Of a stretch of DNA of 64,000 bases, positions 47,658-62,599 are shown piece by piece. Origin of the DNA: Gloeopeniophorella convolvens. Lineage: Eukaryota > Basidiomycota > Agaricomycetes > Russulales. The position numbers and the translations under genes were made by a program. A model generated the notes under the pieces. That model was not told the origin of the DNA. It saw nothing but the letters and a program-made list of their open reading frames with translations, and made no database searches. How positions within the stretch are numbered: position 1 is the first letter of the stretch; the number at the start of each line of letters is the position of its first letter. Location: positions 1,426,001-1,490,000 of the forward strand of contig WTXD01000001.1 in assembly GCA_022496205.1 (NCBI GenBank), given 5' to 3'.

Positions 47658-49809
47658 TTGACTCTGACTATTGACTCCTGGCTCCGTGCCATCATACCAC
47701 CACGGACTGGCACAGTTGCGTTGTTGTTGTTGCCACTGTATGCATGAAGGATACCCACCTACTCTCACGCCCAAACCCTGTTGTTGTACCATCATCACTG
47801 TCTTCTCGTCCGTCTTTTCCGCAGGATGGATTGCACATAGCGATACCATACCATCTGTTGCCCACGCGTGGCAGCCTAATTGCAATTATTCTTCTCCGCT
47901 TCTCTGCTGGTCATAACCTTCTCCGCCGGAAGGTTGATTTTGGCTCCGCCCGAGCACGATGTCGCGATTTGCATTTTCTGGCATTGCTGCCAGCAGGTGA
48001 CAAAATTTTCGTATTATACCGTGGCTCTCCGTGGCACCAGCAGGAAGCAGACTGCGCGAAGCTGCCATGGCAAGTCACCCGGCGGAAGAACAACGGAGCA
48101 GGCTCACTTCCGAAGCGTCGACAGAACGTTCTTTCTTTCCAGTCGGTCACTTATCTCAAAACCAGCTGATTCGGATATCCATCAACAGCCATCAGCGTCA
48201 ACCATCAGGCTCAGGACTGTACCCGGCCCTGCGGTTGCGGACCATCGGCCGCCTGGGTATTCGCTCCGGGCAAGCAAGCTTTACTGCCTTTGGCACCATT
48301 GAGGGGCGACGGTTTTCGGACAGCGGGCGCCGGTGCGACGTCGTCGCGCCTCGTCGCGCCTGATGCAAAAGCCTTTTCGATTATTCTATTCCGTTCCTTT
48401 CCCCCTGTGGTCATCAGCACAGCGCGATCAATGACCGGGTGGCGCGCGCACTGGGTTCTTCAGTGTTCCTCGAACATCGCACAGTGCGCGACAAAACACA
48501 GCCTGCTTCGCCTTCCTGCAACGGCAACGGGACCTGGGAGGCCGGCTCAATTTAATGTCACGCTGCTGGCGCCTCGACGCGCCTCGACAAGTCGAGGGTG
48601 CAATTCGCGCGCGGGGGCGTGTGCCCATCGCCGCGCTTCACAGCCCATATGCTGCAAGGTGCCCGGGTTTCCTGAGCCCGTGAGCGTATATGGGCGTGTC
48701 AACGACCTACTGCCGAACTATCAAGGGCACTGCGTACGGCAGATGCAGATGGGGGGGCGTACGCAAAGAAGCGATGCGATGTCGTGAGGGCGTGGAGCCC
48801 GCGAGCTTACGCACCTCCCTCTTGCGGAGGGCGCCTCCCCGGCTCGCGCACGCTCCCGCAGCCCTGCGAGCCCCTGCGAGGCCGGCGCATGATCCGGCGT
48901 CGGCCGCCCTGTGCACCTGCTTGTCACGTCTTGTCACCGTCTCCCTTATGTCCGCGTTCTCAAACGCCTCCATCACCCCACGCGCGGGCCAGCCTGCGCC
49001 CCCGCACTGCCGTCTCGCACATGCCTTATTGGGCGCGGGCCCCACACTAGCTGCGCTCGCACCCGCCGCTCGCAGGGAGGCGGCACGCATGCTACTGTAG
49101 GTCGCGGGCGGCGGCCTGTTCTCAGGTGCGTGCTTCCCTTCCCGCACCTGTATGCGTCTCTCCACGCTCAACGGCCGCATGTGGCGTGCTCTGCCCGCTT
49201 GCAGCGCGGCGCGCGCGTCTGATTCGCGTACGACACCGCATCCGGTGCGCGTGCCTTGTCGCGCATGTAAGCTGGGTGCCTTCCCGGGCTCAGCAGCCCA
49301 GTGCGGCGCATCTGACAGATAGATCGCGCGAAGGCGAAGCGCGCCCCCGTGCGCCACCGCTCTTCGTCTAACGCTTTGCTGCTTTCGGCAGTTGCGAACC
49401 AGCTGTGGCACCGTCGCGGACGCTCAAATGGGGGAGGCAGCGATTGGGGGCCCCTGTCCGCGAATCAGCTGCACGTCTGAAGATCAGTGACGGGGCGCCT
49501 GCCGCAGCCCTTCTCGTCTGGCACAGGAGCCAAGCCAAGCAATCTCCTTGTATCTGCGTTGGAGGCATGTTGTTTGTTACGATCGGGCGTTCTGAGTACT
49601 ACAGTTTGTGACGACCCTATTCCATCCAATTTGGGGATGCGCATGTAGTGTAGGGAACGTGAAACGCACAACTTTTGTTCATATGCGCTAACTCCGCAGG
49701 TGCTAGCTCTGCCCCGACACAGCATGTGAATGTGTCCGACTCGGTATGTGTAGCAACATAACGCGAATGTATGTTACGCCTGTCAACGGCAGATGTTCGG
49801 ACAGTTGCG
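47658..49809. other. Gene-poor, GC-rich stretch
   Basis: Several frames of 100-230 codons overlap on both strands (for example 48707-49411, -), but none shows a domain, signal peptide or conserved motif. Their length is explained by high GC and few stop codons. No gene is supported. Confidence 0.35.
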
Positions 49810-50215
49810 CCTGTTAGGGTCCTTTCGAATCCCGTGGCAATAGAGGGCTACTGAATATGGCTGCTCAAGCGCTCATCCGCCTGCTCTGTCTTCCACGTCC
49901 ACAACATCCGTCATGCGGTATACTCCCACGGGCGTCCCTGCGGCTCCCACGGCTTGCACAGAATCGCGTTGTCGTCTTCGTGAAGTTCGTGCTAGACTCC
50001 GCTCAACCTTGGCAGCTGCGCAGACTGATAGGCCTGGGATCCGTGTAAGTTCCGTAGTAGCGCGCACAGGCGCTGCGCCCGTGAGAGACCTGATGTAGTC
50101 GGCTACTCGGGTTTCCGCTCGCCCACGATCGCGGGCATCCATCTGTGAGAGAGATTGGCTAGTAGAGGGACTGAGGCGCACACCTCCAACCCGTGCCCTA
50201 CTAAGCTCTTACATT
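49810..50215 (-). pseudogene. Relic of a GH5_9 exo-beta-1,3-glucanase
   Basis: The 3' part of a fourth glucanase copy survives, heavily mutated. On the minus strand a frame ending at 50103 reads EVCASVPLLANLSHRWMPAI then VGERKPE. This aligns with [20 protein letters not shown] then EWTPA of copy 3. The nucleophile Glu codon remains, but the Trp is Arg and a stop follows at once. Downstream DNA keeps clear similarity to the coding sequence (a RYYGTY-like stretch near 50045, then sequence like GSCKGLTG), and a frame gives WTWKTEQADE near 49870-49900 before another stop. No 5' two-thirds of the gene was found upstream. It lies between copy 1 and the tandem copies 2 and 3, and copy 3 is its closest match by eye. 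Confidence 0.72.
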
Positions 50216-52277
50216 GGACCAATGGGGTTCGATCTACCAAGTAAAGATCATAACGATAGAGAACATAGATGCAGTCCAAAAGATGGATTGGCGTAATACG
50301 TGTGCAATCCGCCCGTAGGTCATGAGACGGGCTCAATCTATCTCGGCGTTGATTGAACCAAAACGTGAACTCTCATAGCATTCATAAGTGTGAGGATGTG
50401 TTATAGTAGTGGCTGAAAATAGATGCTCTGGACTCTACCTGCCCCTCAAATGGACCTTGAGTCAGATGCTCTGGAAAACGTCCGATTAATCCACTGTAGT
50501 TGCATCTGGGGCACCTTCAGGATGCCGAGATGGTCCAGAATCGAACGTTAAACGTCAGCGATGCGCGCCTTGACAACCAGAGCTAGCATCGAGCCAGGCC
50601 GGCTGCTCAACGACTGCCCTTGCGCATCCAATGTGTACGCGATCTGACTGCCACTTTGGGGATGGATAAGGCCCACGGCTGTCATAGTCGATCTGACTTC
50701 GGAGAGCGATCGGGACCACCTTTGTAAGTGGCCAGACAGGTCTCTAGCCTAAGGTTCAAATGTTAGCCATAAACAGTTCCGTGAACACGGCGGTCAGTAG
50801 GAATGGGGGTGCGAACGAAAATATCAACATACAGCTGTAGACAGGATGCGCAAGGTGGATGCACCCCACACTGAGAATCGCATGGAAGCCACCATGAGCG
50901 GGGAACTGGGCAATCTTAGAGCTCCTAGTCAAGCAACGGCGTTCTTGTTCCGGCGGCCACTTGGTTCCATATACAGATTTTGAGCTATTGATGGTGCGGC
51001 GGGGTCGGTAGGAAGGCTGAATACATGCCACGTGCGTTGCATCAGCCTCCACAGTATAGCATGTCGTTGCACGTACTGGCGCCATGACTGCTTGGCCTTA
51101 ATTTGGTCCGTTCATCAGGCGTGGCCACGAAGCTGAAAGCCTATAGACACCGGCAGAAAAAGGAAGAAACCACGTCCAAAAGCAAGACACCGTCAACCCG
51201 AGGCAAATCGTGTTGAACACAACACCTCGCGACCTGGAGGCAGAAGGCAAGTTGCTTGCAGAACGACAGGAGCATCAAGGGGTCGCTTCTAGAAGAACGA
51301 AGTAGAGCAAGTCCTTGGCCGGAGGAGCTCGAGGCGTCGCCAAGGCCATATAACGCAGCGGCGAAGACGCGACACGCGGCATGCCAAGCCCCAGTGCGAC
51401 TCGAGGATCAGAACGACACGATCATAACGGCGCATGTGGCGTAGAGGAGTCGCATGGATTGATGACCGCGCAGCAGTGAACGAAGTTCTGAGCAAAGCAG
51501 ACACCGAAAGTGGAGATGAACATCCCAAATCGGGGAACTGAAGTCTGAACGCAAGGCGCGGCACATCGTACACGCCCCCGTCATATCGACCTTCGAGAAA
51601 TGGAGCAAGAGGCTGTGGGGGTGGCACCCTGGCGCATTACACATGATACTATCCTCCAAATGAACGTCCGGGGAACAGCGCTCGTTGCCTGCCCGCAGTG
51701 ACGCGGACGCCCGAGCGGAGGTGATGGTAGAAGCGAAGAGACGCAGCGGCGTTTTCCGCTCCACCGGCGTGCGCACCCGCAGATCTATGATCACGGCCAC
51801 CACGACTCAAACGCTCCACTAAAGCTGCTCTCCACCCACGCAGCGCGCGCGATATCATGCACATGATCCTCCCGTGGCTCCCCCTATCGCGGCCGCTGTC
51901 TGGCAGCTGGGAAGGCTCCCCTGTGCAAAGATCAGGTGCAACGGCGGCGGGGCGCCTGCCGTAAGCCCGCATTTAGCAGGAGCAGACCGGGGCGGCCAGC
52001 TCTGATAGCAGCCGCTGACGGTGCCTGCGATGGGCGACGGACGCAGAGCATACTGAAAAAGGTGCTTTCTCGAATGTTCGTGCGTGGCGTTATCGTCAGT
52101 CAAGTGAGCGCAGGTGCGCTGCCAGTGTCCTGTCATCAATGAAACAAGTCCTCGTATGTACGTTAATGTCCATCGCGTCGCGCGCAGTCTATATCCGTGA
52201 AAGTCATTCATGAATCGTCTCTGCAGTCCGTGTCCGTGTCCGCGTCCAAGATCCAGAAGCATCCGCGCTGCTGTCGG
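50216..52277. other. Gene-poor stretch 5' of the GH5_9 relic
   Basis: No convincing gene. Small frames at 50756-51085 (-) and 51408-52262 (-) show no recognised motif. The missing 5' half of the GH5_9 relic might lie here in a form too decayed for me to see. Confidence 0.35.
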
Positions 52278-53964
52278 TTACCCGCAGATGTTGGGGAACA
52301 TGAGCTGGGTAGGGTCCCATGGGATCCAGCCGTACTTGAGCCCAGCTGAGTACGACCAGTCGTCCGCCTGCTCCGTCTTCCACGTCCACTGCACCCACCC
52401 GCTCGCCTTCTCGAACGTGATGACCTGCCTCCCACCATCAACTGCGGCCCCGCAAGTAACCACAAGCAACACACCTGCGCCTCCCACGTCTGCCGCAGGA
52501 AGTTTTTGTAGTCGCTGCTGAACGTCGCGCCAGAGCCCGTCATGCCTGCACAGCTCCCATCGCCCGCGAACCCGTCACCAAACGAGCCATCAAAGCGGGC
52601 GCCGACGCCACGCCCGTTCAGGTACTTCGCGCAATCCGTCATCGCGGGTGTCCACTCGCCAACGATCGTCCAGAGCTGGTTCTCATTGAATGTAGTCAAC
52701 GTCGCGGCATTGCTACACGCAGATTGGATATGGTCTTGGTCGCTTAGCGAGACGAGCTGGTGCGTGGTGTATGTGAGTACGTGCTATACGTCGGTGGTAG
52801 GCGTGATAGGCGCACCTCGTCGGTGAACATCTGGTAGATGTGCGTATCCATGGCGACGCCGGTCCACTGTGGTGACGGCATGAGGTGGTTCCAGAAGCTG
52901 AGAGGCTGAAAGGCGTCGTGTATCATCACCACGACATTGCTTTGCTGCCCGGTGGGCCATCTTGACGACAAGACAGTCAGAGGTGCGCTGATGCAATGTA
53001 ACAGAGTTCGCACCGAATGTTTCCATACGAATCGTACCAGTACTGCCGCGTCACGTCGAGCAACTGCTGCCCATCGAACCCAGCTGGCCTGGAAGAAGAT
53101 TTTCAGAGCAAGATCCTGCAGCCTCATGGCCTCGGCACGTACTCATTGAGTGCCTCGATGATCGACACCGTATCGAACTTATAACGAAACTCGTGCGCAA
53201 GGCGCATGATAATCGCGTTCGTGCGATCAATATTTGTCTGGTTCGTCTGCCATGTCGGGGATGCCAGCCTCTGGCCGGAGTTGTCAAACCTTCACGAGCC
53301 GTCAGCAACGCGACGGAGCCCAAGAAACCCCTTTGTGCGCACCCATTTTGGCTCCCTGGCGCGCCATGCAGGTCCAAAATGACTTTGATGCCGTTCTGGG
53401 CCGCCCATTGGATGGCATTGTGCAGGTACGGCAGCTGGCCCTGGATGTACGGCTCACCCGGCCCAACCTCGAATGCCCAATACCCTATCGGGATGCGCAC
53501 GTGATTCAACCTGCAGCGCAAAACGACCGCGTCAACGCGCGGAAGGCGGAAGAGAGGCGGAAGCACGCACCCCGCCGCAGCGATCATCCCGAAGTCCGCC
53601 TCCGTGATCCAGCTGTCCCAGTGCGCGACGAGCGCGGCGCGCGCCTGGTTGGGGTCCTGCAGTGCGCCGAACGTCCACTCGTCGACGATAGCCGGGTTGC
53701 CCGTGTTGTCGAACAGGCTCGGCGTGATCCACGGCTGCCGCCCCGCGCATCCAGCGCGCGTCAGCGGGCGCGACGCAGGGTAGTGGGATGCGGGCGACGC
53801 ACCTCGAGCACGAGCCACCCGCCGAGATTGACCCCGCGCACCTTCTCCTGGCCGTAGGGGAAGCCGGGTGTGAATGGGCCCTGCGTGTTCCACATCGGGT
53901 GCGCGCGCGAGAGCCCAAAGAGCGCGGCAGCGAGAGCGAACGCGTGCGCCGCGGAGAGCCACAT
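52278..53964 (-). CDS. GH5_9 exo-beta-1,3-glucanase, copy 2
   Basis: A secreted beta-1,3-glucanase. The signal peptide MWLSAAHAFALAAALFGLSR is followed by a short propeptide and [14 protein letters not shown]. Then come [40 protein letters not shown] and [14 protein letters not shown]. The acid/base Glu is in IIEALNE (near 53150). [22 protein letters not shown] and the nucleophile in [20 protein letters not shown] (near 52650) follow. It ends KYGWIPWDPTQLMFPNICG. The exon pattern matches copies 1 and 3. On the coding strand the promoter side is strongly pyrimidine-rich (53970-54020). Its stop-to-start neighbour on the same strand is copy 3, about 730 bases away. Confidence 0.9.
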
Positions 53965-54690
53965 CCTGGCGGTGCAAGGGAGAGGAGTAGAAGAGGGGAG
54001 GGGAGGAGGGGAAAAGGAGCGGTACGAAGGGACGAGTGCTATTTTGAGTGAGGGTCTCGCCCGCGCTCAGCTAAAGATAACTTGCAGCGACAGCGCCAAT
54101 GGGAGCGAATCATCATGCATCATCTCGCGTGCAAACAACGTTTTGGAGCAAGGACGGAACTGCGCGTTTTCGTACACCATCGGTAGGCGTCGCGAGTGGA
54201 CCTTGCTCCAAGTACGAATATTGGGTGCCACTACTCCAGCTCCCATGGGAACTGCGTGGCTGCAGGTAGGTGGTTAGGATGGCATTTGCACAAAGACATT
54301 CTTATGCTTTGTGTTGATGGGGTTATGTTCGTGCATCGTCGGCGCCTGTGCGGGCAACGAGGTTGCGCTTCTGGCAGCTGGCAGTGGCGGTTCGAGTCGA
54401 TCGAGTTCTTACGGAACAGTTACGGAACTGCCGCCGACCCGGGCCGCCATCCGTCCCACTCGCTGCTAGCCAATGGGGTTCAGCCTGCACCAACGAGGGT
54501 CAACACCTTCGAGAATGTCGACCCATCGAGCAGTCAAGGATAGAGTGTGTATTCAAAAGAGTGTATACGAGATAGTGTTCTGGAAAAAAAAGAAAAGGAA
54601 AAGTCCCCAAGGATGTCACCGTTCAATCATATATCACAGTAATTTGATCACGACGGCGTCAGAAAGAAGCGAAGTCTTCGATGATGGTCT
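53965..54690. promoter_or_regulatory. Spacer between GH5_9 copies 3 and 2, promoter of copy 2
   Basis: Next to the copy 2 start lies a long purine tract on the plus strand (about 53975-54025, GGAGGGGAAAAGGAG type), so the coding strand carries a pyrimidine tract, a common fungal promoter feature. An A-rich stretch occurs at 54583-54605, just beyond the 3' end of copy 3. Confidence 0.45.
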
Positions 54691-56315
54691 CTACTGCTTG
54701 CAGATGTTCGGGTACTTGCGTTCTGCAGGATTCATTGGTATCCAGCCGTACTTGAGCCCGGCAGAGTAAGACCAGTCGTCCGCCTCCTCAGTCTTCCATG
54801 CCCACTGCAGCCAGCCGCTCGCCTGTTCCCATGACTGGACCTGCGCCTCCCAGGACTGGCGCAAGAACGTCTTGTAATCCTCGCTGAAGGTCGCGCCGGA
54901 GCCCGTGAGACCCTTGCAGCTGCCAAATGCGGCAACACCATCGCCGAACGTTCCGTCGTAGCGCGCGCCCTTGCCACGTCCGTTGAGGTACTTTGCGCAG
55001 TCGGTCATCGCGGGTGTCCATTCGCCAACGATGACAGGCATTTGAGTATGATCGAATTCAGCGAGCGTGGGGCCAGAAGCACACGCCGCTTGGATGTGCT
55101 GCGTCTCGTTCAGCTTGACTTGCTGCAGAAAGGTGTACATGTCAGACGGTCACGCGTCACGAGAGGCAGAGCGAGGATGCATGGGCGTACGTCATCGGAG
55201 AACATCTGGTAGATGTGCGTGTCCATTGCGACACCCTGGAATTTATCCTTGGGCATGAACCCATCCCAGAAGGAAAGCGGTTGGAAGGTGTCATGGATAA
55301 GCTCCAGAATGTTACTCTCGGGCTTGTCTTGACCGTTAGGGAAGCTAGGAGAGACATGCTCTTAGTCTATGGAGGTACCACAGACAGGACTCGTACCGGA
55401 TGTTCTGATACGAGTCAAGCCAGTATTGCTTAGCCGCGTTAATAATGTCTTTCCCTTTAAAGCCAGCGGGCCTATCTGATGCATTAGCGTCTCGTGTAGA
55501 CTCAATACACCGAGACAACGCACTCGTTCAAGGGAGCGATAACTGCCGCAGTATAATGGTCGCTGGCAAACTCCTGAGATAATTGCTTGATGATGGCGCT
55601 AGAGCGGTCGATGTTGGTCTGGTTAGACTGCCACATCGGGGCAGGGACCTTGTGTCCCGAGTTGTCGAAGCCGTTTTGGCTCCCAGGAGCGCCATGCAAG
55701 TCGATGATGACCTTGAGGCCGACCTCAGATGCCCATTGGATCGCCTTGCGCAGATATGGGAGTTGTCCCTGCACGTATGGTTCGCCGGGGCCAACTTCGA
55801 AGGCCCAGTAGCCAATCGGGAGGCGGACATGGTTCAGCCTAAGTTGAACCTGTCAGTTCCATGCCACACGCTCTCAGCACCACCGGCTTACCCAGCGGCG
55901 CGGATTTCGACAAAGTCCTTGAAGGTAATCCAGGTGTCCCAGTGCTTCTGGAGTGCATCCAGCGCTACGTCGTGGGGCTGCAGCTGGCCAAATGTCCACT
56001 CGTCGATGATAGCAGGATTATTGGTACCATCAAAGAGGCTAGGAGTAATCCAAGGCTTTGGTGATCGAAAGTCAACCTCCATGACACAAGAGAGCAAACA
56101 ACGGGACAAACCTCGAGAACAAGCCATCCCCCAAGGTTAACTCCGCGGACCTTTTCTTCGGTCCCATATGGAAATGAGGGTGTGCAGCCTGGCTGGTTGC
56201 CGCGAGCATGATGAGAACGAGCATTTTTAGCCCGGGCCACCTGAGCAGAGTGGGCCCGGACAGAAGAGAGAGCTAAAAGAGTGAAAAGAGCCGAAGCAAA
56301 GGTGGAGACAAACAT
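54691..56315 (-). CDS. GH5_9 exo-beta-1,3-glucanase, copy 3
   Basis: A secreted beta-1,3-glucanase of the Exg1 type. The signal peptide [20 protein letters not shown] is followed by [34 protein letters not shown] and a Trp/Asp-rich helix ([20 protein letters not shown]). The active-site region has [34 protein letters not shown], the acid/base Glu in VIAPLNE (near 55525) and [14 protein letters not shown]. The nucleophile Glu is in [20 protein letters not shown]. It ends [25 protein letters not shown] box sits about 40 bases before the ATG, the clearest core promoter in the window. The gene is intact. It is tandem with copy 2 and appears to be the closest relative of the relic at 49.8 kb. Confidence 0.91.
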
Positions 56316-56354
56316 CCTTGGGGGAATAGGGCAACATCAGCGATCGAGGGAGAG

Positions 56355-56362
56355 CTTTTATA
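56355..56362 (-). promoter_or_regulatory. TATA box of GH5_9 copy 3
   Basis: The minus strand reads TATAAAAG, 40-47 bases before the ATG at 56315. This implies a very short 5' leader if initiation is about 30 bases downstream. Confidence 0.6.
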
Positions 56363-59061
<2,699 letters not shown>

Positions 59062-59239
59062 GCGGGGAGAATGGACCCTGTGCAGCCATGGACACGACCC
59101 GTGCTACTGATGTACTTAATAGAAAGAAGCCCACAAATATAGCTTGCAGTCACACTGTTGCAGATGAGGGGGTGGATGGGTGCGAGAGGTGTGTTTCCAG
59201 TGTGAAATGAATAGACAATGCAATGGCTACGGCGCCCGG

Positions 59240-61276
59240 TCAACTGGCGACACTTACTGTGCCGTCGACTTTAGGCGCCCGACCCCTCTTTTCCAGCTCT
59301 TCTCGAAGAGAGGCAAAGAGGCGCTGGGTCCGCTCGGCATTTGGCTGGAGATGTTCGATCTTGGTCACTCAGGACAATGCAATGGTGCGGTGGGATGAAT
59401 AGGAGACCTACCTCCTTGCAGCATGATATGAGCCGCTCCACGAGAAGCGTCTGACCCTTCTGCGCATCGTCCAGCTCTCTTCGGGTTTGCTGGTTCTGTA
59501 GATCTACGTCGTTAGACGCCGAATTGGGGTGCAGGTGGCGACTTACCTCCTCTTCTAGCTTCTCTGCTCGTGTCTTCTCCCCTTCCGCGAGCTGCTTTTG
59601 CTCTGCAGCTCGCGCACGGGAAAGAAGCACCTCGAGCTCTTTCGACCGGATTACACACTCAAAATGGCGTTCCCGTAGTTCATACTGGCGGAGAATGTCC
59701 TTTAGGCGTTCTCGCACACTGTGATACGTGATCAGCAAGGTCCCCAGCAAAGGCCCATGTGAAAAACCGTACACGCCGTCGAACATTTCTTCCAGGGTCC
59801 GTTGTGCCCTGAAATGGAACTGTAAGCACAATTGGGCTGGGAAGAGACGGCGCGCCTACTCCTGTGGGTCACTGGGCCAGAACTTTTCCAGCTTCTGTCG
59901 GCGCGGTTCAACTTCGTCCTACCAGGAGGGGTCACAGGGGACCGGGTGAATACGGCTGATATTGCTCACCAGAACTTCTGTGCCCGGACCTTCCGTCAAG
60001 TCCATCAACTCAACTGCTAGGAGCTCGTCCCCGTCCTCCATGCCGGCCTCTTCTGGCGTCTGCTCAGCATCGACCGTGCGCCCGCTGTGGGTGAAGATAA
60101 AGTTCGCGCTTGGACCCGCGCCGGTCGTCACACTGGCATTTGTACCAGCAGACGCGACGCCGTTGACCATCTTCGCAGGGCTGTTCGGCTCCCCGGCCTT
60201 CTTACTGCTACCCGTCTCCATGCGGTCCGTCCACGCGGCAAAGAGCTTCGCAAGCTTGGTCTTGCGCGAAATCTTGAAGAACAGCTCTGCGCGGTAGCGG
60301 CAGATGACCTTCACGACGATGTCGGGCGACTGCCGGAATTTAAGGTCCTGCACCTTCACCTTCTCTGCGCGCCGCGAGATGTCGTTCTTCATTTGAACGA
60401 TCTGGGCGAGGGGGTTGAAGGGACAGCTTGGCGCGCAGCACCCGTACATACCTCATCCTGTGCCTCCTCTACAGACTGGGAAAGACGCTTGCCATCTTCC
60501 TAGAGTGTGCGTCAGGGGTCTGCACGCTGGCACGGTCCGAGCAGTCCACGCACTCTCAGTCTCTTATTGTCCTGTCCGAGCATGAGCCACCTCGTGAATC
60601 ACACGCAAGACATGGACACACCTTCTGCAACTCTCTCGCCAGATTCTCCATCTTAACCTTCGTCTGGTTAGCCTTCGTCAACTGACTCTTAGCTACATTG
60701 TAAATCCGGTCAGCAGTGTGGGATAGGATGAACAGGGCGTGCACACACCTGCATCTTTGTCTTTCACCAACTTCTGCTTCTCCTTCTGGTGGTCGCGCTC
60801 CATGCGTTTGAACTCTGCAAACTGTGAGCGTTCAGCACCCCGCCGCGAGACGCAGATGGCCAGCGGTGCACGCGCACCAACTCGATGTACTTCATGTGCA
60901 CCGCATTCTCCTCGAGCCCGCGCACATGCGTCTGCGCCTCCTCAGCTGAAAGATTCGGGAAAGCGCATGAGATGTACTGTGGTGGGTTAAGGGTGCGCGA
61001 GTGTGACGCACTGTAGCGGCGCTCCTCTTCCACCTCCGCCTCCTGGTCCTCCTCGAGTGCGGCAATGCGACTCTTTAGGCTCTCGTACATCGTGGCGGGG
61101 TCAATCGGCGCGGGTGGCTCAGTCTTCTTCTTTGTCTTGCCGTTCACGACGGCGGGGTGTGGCTGGCGCGTGGGCGCGGCGGGCGGGGCAGGGGCAGGCC
61201 CTGTCGGAGGCGGCTTGGCCGTCCGCGGTGGAGCCGTGGTTGACGTTGTTGCCGTTGTCGTCGAAGAGCCATTCAT
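59240..61276 (-). CDS. Taxilin-type coiled-coil protein with internal SUMO-like domain
   Basis: Taxilins bind syntaxins and nascent-chain factors in vesicle traffic. From the ATG at 61276, a Pro/Thr-rich head leads to TMYESLKSRIAALEEDQEAE, then HVRGLEENAVHMKYIELFAE, KRMERDHQKEKQKLVKDKDA and LTKANQTKVKMENLARELQK, all taxilin-like. After SVEEAQDE, the exon at 59970-60415 gives IVQMKNDISRRAEKVKVQDL and then a beta-grasp stretch: DIVVKVICRYRAELFFKISR, KTKLAKLFAAWTDRM, and after a linker FIFTHSGRTVDAEQTPEEAG and MEDGDELLAVELMDL. This resembles SUMO/Rad60-type domains but lacks the di-glycine tail. The taxilin coiled coil resumes with VRERLKDILRQYELRERHFE and SKELEVLLSRARAAEQKQLA, ending LREELEKRGRAPK. 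All joins use GT-AG introns in frame, so one gene is favoured over a nested gene. How common this layout is I cannot tell. Confidence 0.72.
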
Positions 61277-62599
61277 TGCGACAGGCGGCGGGCGCAGGTG
61301 CGGTGGTTGAGGGAGAAGTGCGTGCTTTGAAAGCGGGCTTGTTGTGTTTGTGGCCGGCCGCGCGAGGGAACGAAGCGTCCGTCGGAGCGCGCAGCCGTTA
61401 CATTGACCGCTCTGCACTTACGCAGACTTGCTACCGGCCACAGGTTCTGAACTCTATCAACATCTACAGCTGGAAGGTCTTCTCAATCACTTTGGGTATG
61501 CGTCATTCACACAGTATTGACAGGCTATCGTTCCAACAGGTATTCTGTTACTCCGAATGTCCACGAACCAACAACGTGTCTTATAAGAGCGACTTGGGAC
61601 AGGCCAACGTGAAACATATCAAACCAATCATTCATTGTAAGCTGCATGAACAGCACGCAGTATCAGTATATGTCGACTACAATGGCCGGGGTCATCTGAA
61701 TTACACCGGATGCACTGCCCACGCAAGTACCAAGTGCCTCGGCTCGGAAGTCGCGCGCTGTGACGCCCGATGGCCAATGAAGGAAGCCCACGAAGCTCTG
61801 CAAGATGACGTAGTAGGCACCGAGGGCGCAAAGAGCGACCAAGTTGTACACAACCACAACAAAACGCCCGGCAAGGGTACACCTATTCATTAGGAAGCGC
61901 ACGGACCTGCATTTCGATGCCGTCCGTATTCGCGGGTGTGGGATTCACTTGGAGGACCCAAGGCACTTTTTCAACGATGTGTGTCGGGTCGGTCCGGCTT
62001 GGTACGCAAGACAAGCGGTTGCAATAGCTCACGGAACTCTGAAAGGGCGGCAGTATTTGATCAATTATGTGGAGAGCTTGACCCATATGAGAGCTGGTTC
62101 GAGAAGCAGTGCAGTTTATCAAGAGCCAGATCTCCATCATGCCAGGGACGTTTGCAGATAAGGGATAGATAGGAAGAGGCATCAGATATAGCGCCGAGAG
62201 CCTAAGATCGTTGCGTGAGTGTTGCGAATGCATAGGTTGATTGAGTCGTGCTCAGTCCTATCGTTGAGACCGAAGAAGCTAGAGTGGCAGTGGTCACCCA
62301 CTGCCACTGGTCCACATCCGATTTGTTGGTAGCCGTGCGCGTGTGCACTGTGCGTGGGAAAGCCATAACGTGAGCCGCGTCCACGTGATGGAAGACGCGC
62401 AACGCGTCTCATTTTGTCAATTGCATCGCCTGACCTCTGTTTCCCATCATCCTCAGCCTGACCTGCATCTCTGCAGCTGCAACTCATCCAGGCGCATATA
62501 AGCAGACCGGCGCATATACAGTGAAACGGACTCATTCATTATGACCCGTTGGTGGCCCCATATGTACATCCTTTAACCTTGCTTATGCACCTTTACTAG
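61277..62599. other. Intergenic region between the taxilin-like and Brh2-like genes
   Basis: Contains the promoter of the taxilin-like gene, and presumably the promoter and possibly a small first exon of the Brh2-like gene. A hydrophobic frame on the minus strand (61663-61902, with AGRFVVVVYNLVALCALGAY) might be a fragment of a membrane protein, but no full gene could be built. Confidence 0.35.

Noticed and set aside
48707..49411. 234-codon minus-strand frame in a GC-rich region
   Set aside because: It is overlapped by equally long frames on the other strand, has low-complexity Ala/Arg composition, and shows no conserved motif or signal peptide.
50221..50240. GGGGTTCGATC, possible tRNA B box
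   Set aside because: No pairing T-arm. The sequence is adjacent to the GH5_9 relic and is better explained as chance.
61663..61902. Hydrophobic minus-strand frame suggesting a membrane protein
   Set aside because: Only one or two helices are seen, the frame opens with GTG, and I could not link it to convincing flanking exons.
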